From NCBI GenBank assembly GCA_947165805.1, contig CAMVBT010000170.1, positions 1 through 5,673 of the forward strand: a DNA stretch of 5,673 nucleotides, given 5' to 3'. This DNA comes from an uncultured Clostridia bacterium. GTDB taxonomy: Bacteria; Bacillota; Clostridia; Oscillospirales; Ruminococcaceae. Below, piece by piece: positions 1-5,673 of this stretch. Made by a program: the position numbers and the translations under genes. The notes beneath the pieces were generated by a model. It saw only the letters and a program-made list of their open reading frames with translations, was not told the DNA's origin and did not search any database. Numbering within the stretch: the stretch's first letter is position 1; each line of letters begins with the position of its first letter.

Positions 1-921
1 CACAGTAACGCATATCACCGCCGTCTGCGTGAAATATACCGGCTGTCCGAACAGATTCAGATTGCAGTAATTCTTGAAAAACACATCGTTTTTCAGCAGA
101 GCGAATATGTTCACGAATTTCAGAAAATTCAGAGAATCCGTCGGTATTATCAGCGCGTTCAGAAGCCAATGTCCTGCAAGCAGCACGGACGAGATCACGA
201 CCGAGGGTATCGTGTCAAAAAGCGAGGAAAACACAAATACAAGCACGCCGATCATTGCCGCCGCGAGAGCCTTCATCAGAGCCGACAGCACTAAATATCC
301 GCCTATCGTTATTCCGAAAGGACACAGCTTGAATTCCGGCACTGACTGTATCGGGCGCACAAGTCCGAAATCCCCGAACAGTGCTGTTCCCGTAATTATC
401 GTTGAAAGCGCGAATACCGCTCCCGCGGTAAGCGCCGCGATAACGATTATCCCGATGCGATGAACACCCAGCGGGAGCCGCCCGTTCCTTGTGCATTTCA
501 CGATACCTGCAATGCCTTTCCTGCGCTCGTCCGTAAAGCCTGTCACCGCGAAAAGCACGACTGCGGCAAGCAGAAGATCTGATGTCACATAGTTTGAATA
601 CGCGACTATACCGCGGTTCTCGCCATATTCGGGAGTGATATCAAGCCGCGAATAATCCTCGGCTGTCCTCTTTATATTACGAGTGGAAAAGCTGTCTTTT
701 TTCTGCAATATCGAGATCGCGGAAAAGCCGTCAGCGTTCTCGGAGACCGACGCGAGAAAGTCCGGATAGCTTTCAAGATACGCGGCAAGCTCCTCGCCCT
801 GCAGGGTCATCTGGCGCTCGTCGGAACATTCGAGCGCGAAGAAAACGCAGTTCATCACCACTGCCAGCACGAACAGTATCAGCATTTTCCGCGAGAGCAG
901 GATCCGTTTTATCTCAGCCAT
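1..921 (-). CDS. ABC-2-type transporter permease, 3' end beyond the window
   Basis: The frame is open from an ATG at 921 down to base 1, giving 307 residues with no stop, so the C-terminus is missing. It should form the membrane channel partner of the ATPase encoded just upstream. Visible features are a basic N-terminus (KRILLSRK), hydrophobic helix 1 at about residues 12-30, a long polar and acidic presumed extracytoplasmic segment at about 31-112, helix 2 at about 113-129, and a basic loop DERRKGIAGIVKCTRNGR at about 131-148. Further helices lie at about 153-178, 206-232 and 238-258, and another begins near 297. The E-R-x-K-G loop after helix 2 is the place where ABC-2 permeases contact their ATPase. 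The start overlaps the ATPase stop by 8 nt and has a strong GGAGG 9 nt upstream, so coupled translation is likely. Substrate unknown; a lantibiotic-immunity-like or multidrug-like exporter are both possible. Family assignment rests on topology and context, not on a diagnostic motif. Confidence 0.85.
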   Translation of the reverse strand, partial: MAEIKRILLSRKMLILFVLAVVMNCVFFALECSDERQMTLQGEELAAYLESYPDFLASVSENADGFSAISILQKKDSFSTRNIKRTAEDYSRLDITPEYGENRGIVAYSNYVTSDLLLAAVVLFAVTGFTDERRKGIAGIVKCTRNGRLPLGVHRIGIIVIAALTAGAVFALSTIITGTALFGDFGLVRPIQSVPEFKLCPFGITIGGYLVLSALMKALAAAMIGVLVFVFSSLFDTIPSVVISSVLLAGHWLLNALIIPTDSLNFLKFVNIFALLKNDVFFKNYCNLNLFGQPVYFTQTAVICVTV

Positions 922-1657
922 TTTTCACCGCCTCCGGGTTTGAATGATACAGGTAAACATCTTCGAGACCGGCAGGTCTTCCGGTCTTTGCGGAAACCTC
1001 CTCCGTCAGCGCGGAGGGCGCTCCCGACACCACTATTTTCCCGTGCTTCATCAGTATCACGTCACGCGCGATCGTTTCAATATCACCGACTATGTGCGTC
1101 GCGAGCAGAACGGTGCGGTCTCGGGAAATGTCCGAAATGTAATTGCGCAGCTTGATGCGCTCTTCCGGATCGAGCCCCACCGTCGGCTCGTCAAGTATCA
1201 TTATCTCCGGCTCCCCGAGCATTGCCGCCGCCAGAAGCTCGCGCTGCCGCATTCCGCCGGAGAAGCTCCCGAGCCGATTGTGCGCCGCGTGGAGCAGTCC
1301 GACCTTTTCAAGAAAGAACTCGGTCTGCCGCCTGCACTCCTTATGCTTCATTCCTTTCAGCGACCCTATGTAGTGCAGGAACTCCCGCGCCGAAAAGTCC
1401 TCGTACATTCCCTGTAACTGCGGCGTGTAGCCTACCCGCGAACGGTACGCCGCGCCGAGCTTTATTATATCCGTGCCGTTATATAAGACCTCTCCCGATG
1501 TGCGCTTTATGTTGTCGGTTATCAGATTCAGCAGTGTGGATTTTCCCGCGCCGTTCGCTCCGAGCAGTCCGTAAACTCCCGTGTCAAAGGTGAATGTGAA
1601 GCCGTCGAGAGCGGTGTTCGTACCGTAGCGCTTGGTAAGACCGTTAATTTTCAGCAT
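914..1657 (-). CDS. ABC transporter ATP-binding protein (ABC-2 export type)
   Basis: This 247-residue cytoplasmic ATPase powers the permease encoded next. All nucleotide-binding motifs are present: A-loop Tyr11 in TKRYG, Walker A GANGAGKST at 33-41, Q-loop Gln80 in TPQLQ, signature FSGGMRQR at 132-139, Walker B IMILDE at 152-157 with catalytic Glu157, D-loop GLDP at 161-164 and switch His188 in ATHIVGD. The C-terminal segment GLEDVYLYHS resembles the 'LEDVYLY' tail I recall from Clostridial CcmA/BcrA-like export ATPases. Length is normal for a single-domain subunit. The frame can be extended three codons to a TTG at 1666, but the ATG at 1657 is preferred because AGGGAG lies 10 nt before it and only 1 nt before the TTG. 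The start lies inside the end of the preceding lipoprotein gene (14-nt overlap) and the stop overlaps the permease start. Function as an ABC ATPase is very secure; the substrate is not known. Confidence 0.97.
   Translation of the reverse strand: MLKINGLTKRYGTNTALDGFTFTFDTGVYGLLGANGAGKSTLLNLITDNIKRTSGEVLYNGTDIIKLGAAYRSRVGYTPQLQGMYEDFSAREFLHYIGSLKGMKHKECRRQTEFFLEKVGLLHAAHNRLGSFSGGMRQRELLAAAMLGEPEIMILDEPTVGLDPEERIKLRNYISDISRDRTVLLATHIVGDIETIARDVILMKHGKIVVSGAPSALTEEVSAKTGRPAGLEDVYLYHSNPEAVKNG
931..935 (-). promoter_or_regulatory. Ribosome-binding site of the permease gene
   Basis: GGAGG on the minus strand lies 9 nt before the permease ATG and inside the last codons of the ATPase gene. It is the strongest Shine-Dalgarno match in the window and fixes the ATG at 921 as the start. 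Confidence 0.85.
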
Positions 1658-2831
1658 TTTCTTCAAGCTCCCTGTCTATTTTTCTGTCGAAACGGTAAGC
1701 CTCGTCCCAGTGGATATTTTCTTTCAGTATGTCATCAACAGGACATTTCAGCACCCGCGAATAGTATTGCAGATACAGGATACCGTCAAGAATGTCCGGA
1801 GAAATATCCGTATTTTCACCGGGAACATCAAACTCCGCAAGCCTTTCAAAGCTGTCGGAGAATATTGCAAAGCGGTATGTTTCAACATTCTGTCTGATAT
1901 TCTTACAGGCGTACCAATATTTCCCGTCATATTTAAGTCTCAGTCCGCCTTCAGAGTCGGAGAAAAAAGCGGATATCGGGTTATCGAGCAGCTCTGTGCT
2001 GTTCGTCTTTGGGTCGTAAGAATACACGCCGTATTTGTTGTTCTCAAACGCCGTATAGATGTATCTTCCGTCATGAGCGGTGCCTTCGCGGGGATAATTC
2101 CGGGGGCAGACAAGCTCCTTTATTTCACCTCTTTTTATATCGTAATGATAAAGTATATAATCGAAATTATAATCACCCCGGCTGAAAAGCATAAAAAACA
2201 GGTCGTCGCCGCAAGCGCTGACGTGATCCATGTATCCGTCCGACTTTTCCTCAAGAATGATCTTACTTGCACCCGTACAGATATCTACCTCTGCTATTCC
2301 CCATGTCGATACGCTGCTGTCGCGTTCAAGCCTGTAGGTAAGATACGCCTTTCCCCGGTGGATAACAGGGTTGCAGTGCGAGACAACAGATATAAACGAA
2401 TTATCGCCGTCTGTCTGCTGTTTGGCAAACGCACTTATTTCCGACAGACCCGTTCCGTCCTTTTCGGCGCGCAGAAGCTTATACACTGATTCATTTTCTC
2501 TGTATTCGCATGCTTCGATGTACAGCTCGCCCTCATATTCCGCCATGCCAAGAAAAACATATTTTCTGCTTGTGGCATTGCAGAACTCATTGCCGTCGTG
2601 GGTACATTCCGGACGTGAGCAGAGATAGATGCTTTTATCGGAGGCGGTATCATAGTATTTCAGCGCCAGTCTGCAATTGCTGTTATCATTGTAGTAATAC
2701 CCGCTGCCGCTCGGTATTATCGGAGTAAGCGTTGCTCCTTCACCTGTGTTTGAGGTGATATAGTCCGTGTGCTGTGTCCCGCAGGACGAAAGCAGCAGAC
2801 AGGCTATCAGCGGTATTAAAAGTCTTTTCAT
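1644..2831 (-). CDS. Diverged propeller-like lipoprotein, third tandem paralogue
   Basis: A 395-residue secreted lipoprotein. The start is ATG at 2831, because it begins a classic lipoprotein signal peptide: MKR, a hydrophobic core LLIPLIACLLL, and lipobox L14-S-S-C17. The frame runs open further upstream to 2954, but that part overlaps the preceding gene and would bury the signal. After Cys17 only about 25 residues precede the first GYYYN unit, so the linker found in the two upstream paralogues is much shorter here. The motif CX4CXHX5C is conserved (Cys71, Cys76, His78, Cys84). Propeller-like units follow at about 44-71, 94-131, 155-194, 203-240, 251-282, 298-334 and 345-369, including HDGRYIYTAF and YDGKYWYACK. 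The C-terminus keeps LKCPVDDIL and W-x-E-A-Y-x-F but adds a charged tail (DRKIDRELEENAEN) whose codons carry the ATPase ribosome-binding site. It starts 4 nt after the previous stop. No enzymatic motif is recognised; binding or sensing at the cell surface is an inference. Confidence 0.9.
   Translation of the reverse strand: MKRLLIPLIACLLLSSCGTQHTDYITSNTGEGATLTPIIPSGSGYYYNDNSNCRLALKYYDTASDKSIYLCSRPECTHDGNEFCNATSRKYVFLGMAEYEGELYIEACEYRENESVYKLLRAEKDGTGLSEISAFAKQQTDGDNSFISVVSHCNPVIHRGKAYLTYRLERDSSVSTWGIAEVDICTGASKIILEEKSDGYMDHVSACGDDLFFMLFSRGDYNFDYILYHYDIKRGEIKELVCPRNYPREGTAHDGRYIYTAFENNKYGVYSYDPKTNSTELLDNPISAFFSDSEGGLRLKYDGKYWYACKNIRQNVETYRFAIFSDSFERLAEFDVPGENTDISPDILDGILYLQYYSRVLKCPVDDILKENIHWDEAYRFDRKIDRELEENAEN
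1668..1673 (-). promoter_or_regulatory. Ribosome-binding site of the ATPase gene
   Basis: AGGGAG on the minus strand lies 10 nt before the ATG at 1657. It sits within the coding region of the preceding lipoprotein, forming its Arg387-Glu388 codons. The spacing decides for the ATG over the in-frame TTG at 1666, which would be only 1 nt away. Confidence 0.75.
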
Positions 2832-2835
2832 ATCA
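2825..2835 (-). repeat. Junction repeat, copy 2 (between paralogues 2 and 3)
   Basis: The identical 11 bases TGATATGAAAA recur here. The TGA remains in the frame of the second paralogue but is preceded directly by a TAA at 2838-2836, so the gene actually stops one codon earlier. Only a weak AAGAG lies about 11 nt before the ATG. The shared junction indicates that the gene boundary was copied together with the genes. Confidence 0.8.
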
Positions 2836-4254
2836 TTAACGGCTCTTGTATTCAACGTCTTCAAAGGTATATGCCTCCCGCCAATCCTCATTTCCGCCGA
2901 GAAGTTCTTCCACGGCGCAGTAAACCACTTTTTCGTCGGTCTGGATATATACATTTCCGTTTAGGAAATTCATAGCGTAAAGTCCGTAATAGCCGTCGAA
3001 TTTATATTCGATCTTCCCGTAATATTTACCGTTTGTGTCTATAACATAGCACTGCGGATCGTGCGAGGTATGCCTGCTGGTGAGACCCTCGTTTTTGGAG
3101 ATATACAGATATTTCCCGTCATAGGTTATATCGTCGCCCCTCGTTCTGAAAGTCTCATAGTAAAGCTCGCCGTCTTTATCGTAACGCTCGAACTGTATTT
3201 CATCAAGCTCGTTGAATTCGCGCGTCTTGCCTGTTGTCATATCATAGATGAATACCCCGCAGGTAGTGCCGCTTGTGTCGCCGGTACTGAAATATATCTT
3301 CCCGTCGGCAACGGCAAAGACCGACTGCTTCGGCTCCGAGCCATCCCGACCGAGACAGGCTATATAGCTGTCATAGACATTCAGCTTGCGGCTCTTTTTT
3401 TCCTTTATGTCATATCTCCGGACATCATAAAATGAACTTGTATCGTAGGACGATACCTGTGTGGTATCAACGCTGGCGCGGTAATAAAATGCGTTGCCGG
3501 CGGCGGTGAAGAAGGACAGTATGTTATCCTCCGTTTCTTCTCTGTATTCGACATTTCCGGTCGCGATATTGATTATCGCGAAGCCCGATAAATATGTGCC
3601 GTCACTGCCGGATTCTTTTCCGTATAATGTATATGGCACAAGCGCCTTTCCGCGATGTATGACAATACCCTGATGATTGCCCGGGACCGTGTTTATCGTG
3701 ACGCTCTTATTGCTGCCCTTTATCCTGACGACCTCGGCGATCTCTGACAGCGAGGTGCCGTCACGATCCGCGGCTATCAGCTTTATGAACAGATTATCTT
3801 TGTCCCCTGTATCAAGCACGGACATATATATCTTATCTCCGTACAGCACGGTAGAACACGGCTTATAACGTCTTGCTGTAGCGGGGCAGAAATCATTACC
3901 GTCGTGAGTGCATTCGGGCTTCGCGCACAGATAAATTGTCTTGCCGGAAGCATTGTCATGAAAGTGCAAAGAAAGAGTATCGGGAGCAAGAGAGTTGTAA
4001 TAATACCCTTCGTCTATCTCCATTATCAGATCAAGTGACGTTGTACCGAAATTGCTCTGCACCCAGTCGATACCGGGCAGAGGTTCTCCCTCGACTACCG
4101 GCGTGAACGGCTCTTCGGCAGCGGTATCAGCGCTTTCCGCGGTCGTTACGGAGCTGCCGGTGACTTCCGCCGTTTGTTCCGGCGCATTGCCGCACCCGCT
4201 CAATGTGAGCGCTGCAATAACTGCCGCGAGCAGTATAATACATATCTTTTTCAT
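2836..4254 (-). CDS. Propeller-like lipoprotein, second tandem paralogue
   Basis: A 472-residue surface lipoprotein of unrecognised function. The start is ATG at 4254, giving MKK, a hydrophobic core and lipobox L18-S-G-C21; an in-frame extension up to 4308 is rejected because it overlaps the previous gene and precedes the signal peptide. Residues 22-50 form a Thr/Ser/Ala/Glu-rich flexible linker, as expected for a tether between membrane and globular body. The body opens with MEIDEGYYYN (78-87) and carries CX4CXHX5C at Cys110, Cys115, His117 and Cys123. Seven recurring units lie at about 80-110, 134-172, 196-240, 248-292, 311-347, 374-417 and 424-453; the clearest are VADGKIYFS, followed by YDMTTGKTREF, and YDGKYLYIS. 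This pattern is typical of beta-propellers. It is closely similar along its whole length to the upstream copy (for example HRGKALVPY, ATGNVEYREETE, LLGG, FEDVEYK). It may be related to DUF5050-like proteins, but I cannot confirm this. It ends with tandem in-frame stops TAA-TGA. Confidence 0.93.
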   Translation of the reverse strand: MKKICIILLAAVIAALTLSGCGNAPEQTAEVTGSSVTTAESADTAAEEPFTPVVEGEPLPGIDWVQSNFGTTSLDLIMEIDEGYYYNSLAPDTLSLHFHDNASGKTIYLCAKPECTHDGNDFCPATARRYKPCSTVLYGDKIYMSVLDTGDKDNLFIKLIAADRDGTSLSEIAEVVRIKGSNKSVTINTVPGNHQGIVIHRGKALVPYTLYGKESGSDGTYLSGFAIINIATGNVEYREETEDNILSFFTAAGNAFYYRASVDTTQVSSYDTSSFYDVRRYDIKEKKSRKLNVYDSYIACLGRDGSEPKQSVFAVADGKIYFSTGDTSGTTCGVFIYDMTTGKTREFNELDEIQFERYDKDGELYYETFRTRGDDITYDGKYLYISKNEGLTSRHTSHDPQCYVIDTNGKYYGKIEYKFDGYYGLYAMNFLNGNVYIQTDEKVVYCAVEELLGGNEDWREAYTFEDVEYKSR

Positions 4255-4258
4255 ATCA
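4248..4258 (-). repeat. Junction repeat, copy 1 (stop/start between paralogues 1 and 2)
   Basis: TGATATGAAAA contains the TGA stop of the first paralogue, one spacer T, and the ATG start of the second. The same 11 bases recur at the next junction. No good Shine-Dalgarno is at standard spacing (a GGAG sits 13 nt upstream of the ATG), which favours reinitiation by ribosomes finishing the first gene. Confidence 0.8.
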
Positions 4259-5673
4259 GATCTTATACTCCACATCTTCAAAAACGAGCACCTCCTGCCA
4301 GTTCTCACTGCCGCCGAGAAGATCGTCCACAGGGCATGACAATATCTTTTCCTCGGTCTGTATATACGCTCTGCCGTTGACGAAATTCAACGCGCACGCG
4401 CCTTTATAATCCCCGAAATGATAAGTTACCGAGCCGTAGCAGTTCCCCGCCGTATCAGCCACATAAATCACCGGATCCTGCGGGCTGTAGTAATGCGAGT
4501 AATGTAAAAAGCCGCCCGCCTTGCTTATATACAGATATTTCCCGTCATAGGTCATATCGCTGCCGTAGCCCTGCAATGGTCCCCGCATTACATCACCGTC
4601 CGAATTCTTCCATTCGATAACGGAATTTCTCAGCCCGGACAGCTCGCTCGTCTCACCGGTCGTCATGTCATATACGGCAAAACCGTTCGTCTTGCCGGAA
4701 TTATCGACAAAGCTGTAATATATCTTCCCGTCGGCGACCGCGAACGACGACGCTATCGTATAAGACCCGAGCATATCGCATAAAGAGTTGAGCCCGCCGA
4801 AAATATCTATTCTCCGGCTTTTTCTCTCTTTTATATCATACCTGTAAATATCATAGTATGAGCTGTTTGTTTTTCCGGCGGTCTTAACATTGCTCTCATT
4901 ACTGAACGCGCGGTAATAGAACGCATTTCCGTCCGCCTTGAAATCACTGAACATATTTTCGGTCTCTTCGCGGTATTCGATGTTTCCGGTCGCGATATCC
5001 ACCACGGCAAACCCGTATGTCGCGATATGCGTCGCGGTACCGGCGGTGCTCGCGTCCCACATCTCATACGGAACGAGAGCCTTCCCGCGGTGTATCACCA
5101 TACCGTTCTTTTCACCGACTACCTGCGTGAATGACATATCATTCTTTGCTCTGACGATCTCGGCCACCTCCGAGAGCGAAGTGCCGTCAAAGTCAGCAGT
5201 TATGAGCTTCCAGACGAAATTCTCCTTCTCCTTTTCGACTTTATCCACCGCGGAAATGTATATCTTGTCGCCGTAAAGCACCGTGGACATTGCTTCGTAC
5301 CGCTTTGTCGTAGCGGGGCAGAAATCGTTCCCGTCGTGCGTGCAGTCGGGCTTCGCACAAAGATATATTGTCTTGCCGGTCGCTTTGTCGTGATAGTGCA
5401 GCGAGAGCTGATCGTACATTATCGAATTGTAGTAATAACCCTCGTCGATCTCCATTATCTGATTGAAAACATTCGTGCCGATATTGCTCTGAACGCAGTC
5501 TGTCCCCGGCAGCGGGTCGCCCTCGGTCATAGGCTGAAACAGTTCCTCCGCCGTCATTTCGGGTGCCTCGGTAGTCCTTGCGGTCGTGGTACTCACGGCA
5601 GCGGTGCCGGAGATTACAGTGACTTCTCCCGTCGGTGCGGGTGAAGTATTGCACCCGCTTAGTGAGATCGCTG
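4256..5673 (-). CDS. Propeller-like lipoprotein, first tandem paralogue, 5' end beyond the window
   Basis: The frame is open to the right edge, and 471 residues are visible. The visible part begins within the signal peptide: AISLSGC holds the lipobox with the lipidated Cys encoded at 5653-5651. By alignment with the next gene only about 14 N-terminal residues are missing. A GTG at 5596 could look like a start, but it would discard the lipobox and linker and is rejected. In visible numbering, a Thr/Ser/Pro-rich linker covers 8-40, MEIDEGYYYN is at 73-82, and CX4CXHX5C is Cys105, Cys110, His112, Cys118. Seven propeller-like units occupy about 75-105, 129-168, 191-236, 243-291, 309-343, 372-417 and 424-450, including VADGKIYYS and YDGKYLYIS. 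It ends in FEDVEYKI with a TGA stop one base before the next start, so translation is probably coupled. It differs from the second copy mainly in loops, and has an extra Cys in GTDC near residue 59. Function not recognised; extracytoplasmic and membrane-anchored. Confidence 0.92.
   Translation of the reverse strand, partial: AISLSGCNTSPAPTGEVTVISGTAAVSTTTARTTEAPEMTAEELFQPMTEGDPLPGTDCVQSNIGTNVFNQIMEIDEGYYYNSIMYDQLSLHYHDKATGKTIYLCAKPDCTHDGNDFCPATTKRYEAMSTVLYGDKIYISAVDKVEKEKENFVWKLITADFDGTSLSEVAEIVRAKNDMSFTQVVGEKNGMVIHRGKALVPYEMWDASTAGTATHIATYGFAVVDIATGNIEYREETENMFSDFKADGNAFYYRAFSNESNVKTAGKTNSSYYDIYRYDIKERKSRRIDIFGGLNSLCDMLGSYTIASSFAVADGKIYYSFVDNSGKTNGFAVYDMTTGETSELSGLRNSVIEWKNSDGDVMRGPLQGYGSDMTYDGKYLYISKAGGFLHYSHYYSPQDPVIYVADTAGNCYGSVTYHFGDYKGACALNFVNGRAYIQTEEKILSCPVDDLLGGSENWQEVLVFEDVEYKI

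Larger units (their letters stand above)
2836..5673 (-). repeat. Tandem gene duplication of two long lipoprotein genes
   Basis: The two genes align over their whole visible length at the protein level, with long runs of near-identity around the CX4CXHX5C motif and the DGK units. Nucleotide similarity is obvious around 5316-5410 versus 3882-3975, giving a repeat period of roughly 1.43 kb. The third lipoprotein gene (1644-2831) is a more distant member of the same array. This is an annotation of paralogy, not a claim of a recent duplication; many third-position and loop differences have accumulated. Confidence 0.85.

Noticed and set aside
215..496. Minus-strand open frame of 93 codons within the permease region
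   Set aside because: It is out of frame with the 307-codon permease frame, which has a strong ribosome-binding site and clear membrane helices, whereas this one is Arg/Gly-rich without helices.
944..1417. Plus-strand open frame opposite the ATPase gene
   Set aside because: The opposite strand encodes every ABC motif in order; the plus-strand translation is rich in Arg, Pro and His, as expected of a shadow.
1632..2489. Long plus-strand open frame (285 codons) opposite the third lipoprotein
   Set aside because: It starts at a TTG, has no Shine-Dalgarno support, shows no domain, and lies wholly antisense to a gene with a signal peptide and conserved paralogues. It is a shadow frame.
2832..2835. 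Search for a terminator or promoter between the lipoprotein genes and at the transporter boundary
   Set aside because: Gaps are at most 4 nt or negative, and I see no hairpin with a T run on the minus strand at any junction; an internal promoter inside coding sequence cannot be judged by eye.
2832..2954. N-terminal extension of the third lipoprotein up to an in-frame start at 2954
   Set aside because: It overlaps the conserved C-terminus of the previous gene and would place the lipoprotein signal peptide internally; the ATG at 2831 fits the signal and the junction pattern.
5318..5359. Cys/His cluster read as a c-type haem site
   Set aside because: The spacing is CX4CXH, not CXXCH, and there is no second conserved feature of cytochromes in the protein.
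4256..5596. GTG at 5596 as the start of the first lipoprotein
   Set aside because: The same frame continues upstream through a linker to a lipobox (LSGC) matching the paralogue, so the gene is truncated by the window edge.
5241..5654. Minus-strand open frame of 137 codons near the right edge
   Set aside because: It is out of frame with the lipoprotein gene and lacks a signal peptide; the overlapping frame is conserved in a paralogue.

Overview
The window is a compact stretch of a single transcription unit, all read on the minus strand, so gene order runs from the right edge to the left. It shows five co-directional genes: two long paralogous lipoproteins (the first cut by the right edge), a third shorter and more diverged paralogue, an ABC transporter ATPase, and an ABC-2-type permease cut by the left edge. 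Junctions are extremely tight (gaps of 1 and 4 nt, then overlaps of 14 and 8 nt). I see no promoter, terminator, RNA gene, mobile element or CRISPR array, and the longest non-coding stretch is 4 bases.

The likely host is an anaerobic member of the Bacillota, class Clostridia, probably a Ruminococcus/Oscillospiraceae-type gut bacterium. This rests on roughly balanced base composition judged by eye, frequent ATA isoleucine codons, purine-rich Shine-Dalgarno sequences, Gram-positive-style lipoboxes, and a lipoprotein style (CxKPxCxH next to 'GYYY' and 'DGKxLY' repeats) that I recall from gut Clostridia. The assignment to genus is inference.

Right part (1644-5673): three lipoproteins in tandem. 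Each has, or in the truncated copy is inferred to have, a lipoprotein signal peptide ending in L-S-[GS]-C. Each then has a conserved CX4CXHX5C knot and a body of seven recurring 'xxDGKxYYxx...YDxxTGKxxEL' units that reads like a seven-bladed beta-propeller. The two long copies are close relatives; even their gene-junction sequence is duplicated. The third lacks the N-terminal linker and has a charged C-terminal tail.

Left part (1-1657): an ATPase with all ABC motifs, translationally coupled to a permease with the N-terminal helix, large extracytoplasmic loop and cytoplasmic E-R-R-K-G loop expected of an ABC-2-type export or antimicrobial-resistance transporter. The working model is a surface-anchored set of propeller lipoproteins co-produced with an ABC transporter. 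They might act as sensor, substrate-binding, cargo or shielding partners, but nothing in the sequence fixes the substrate.
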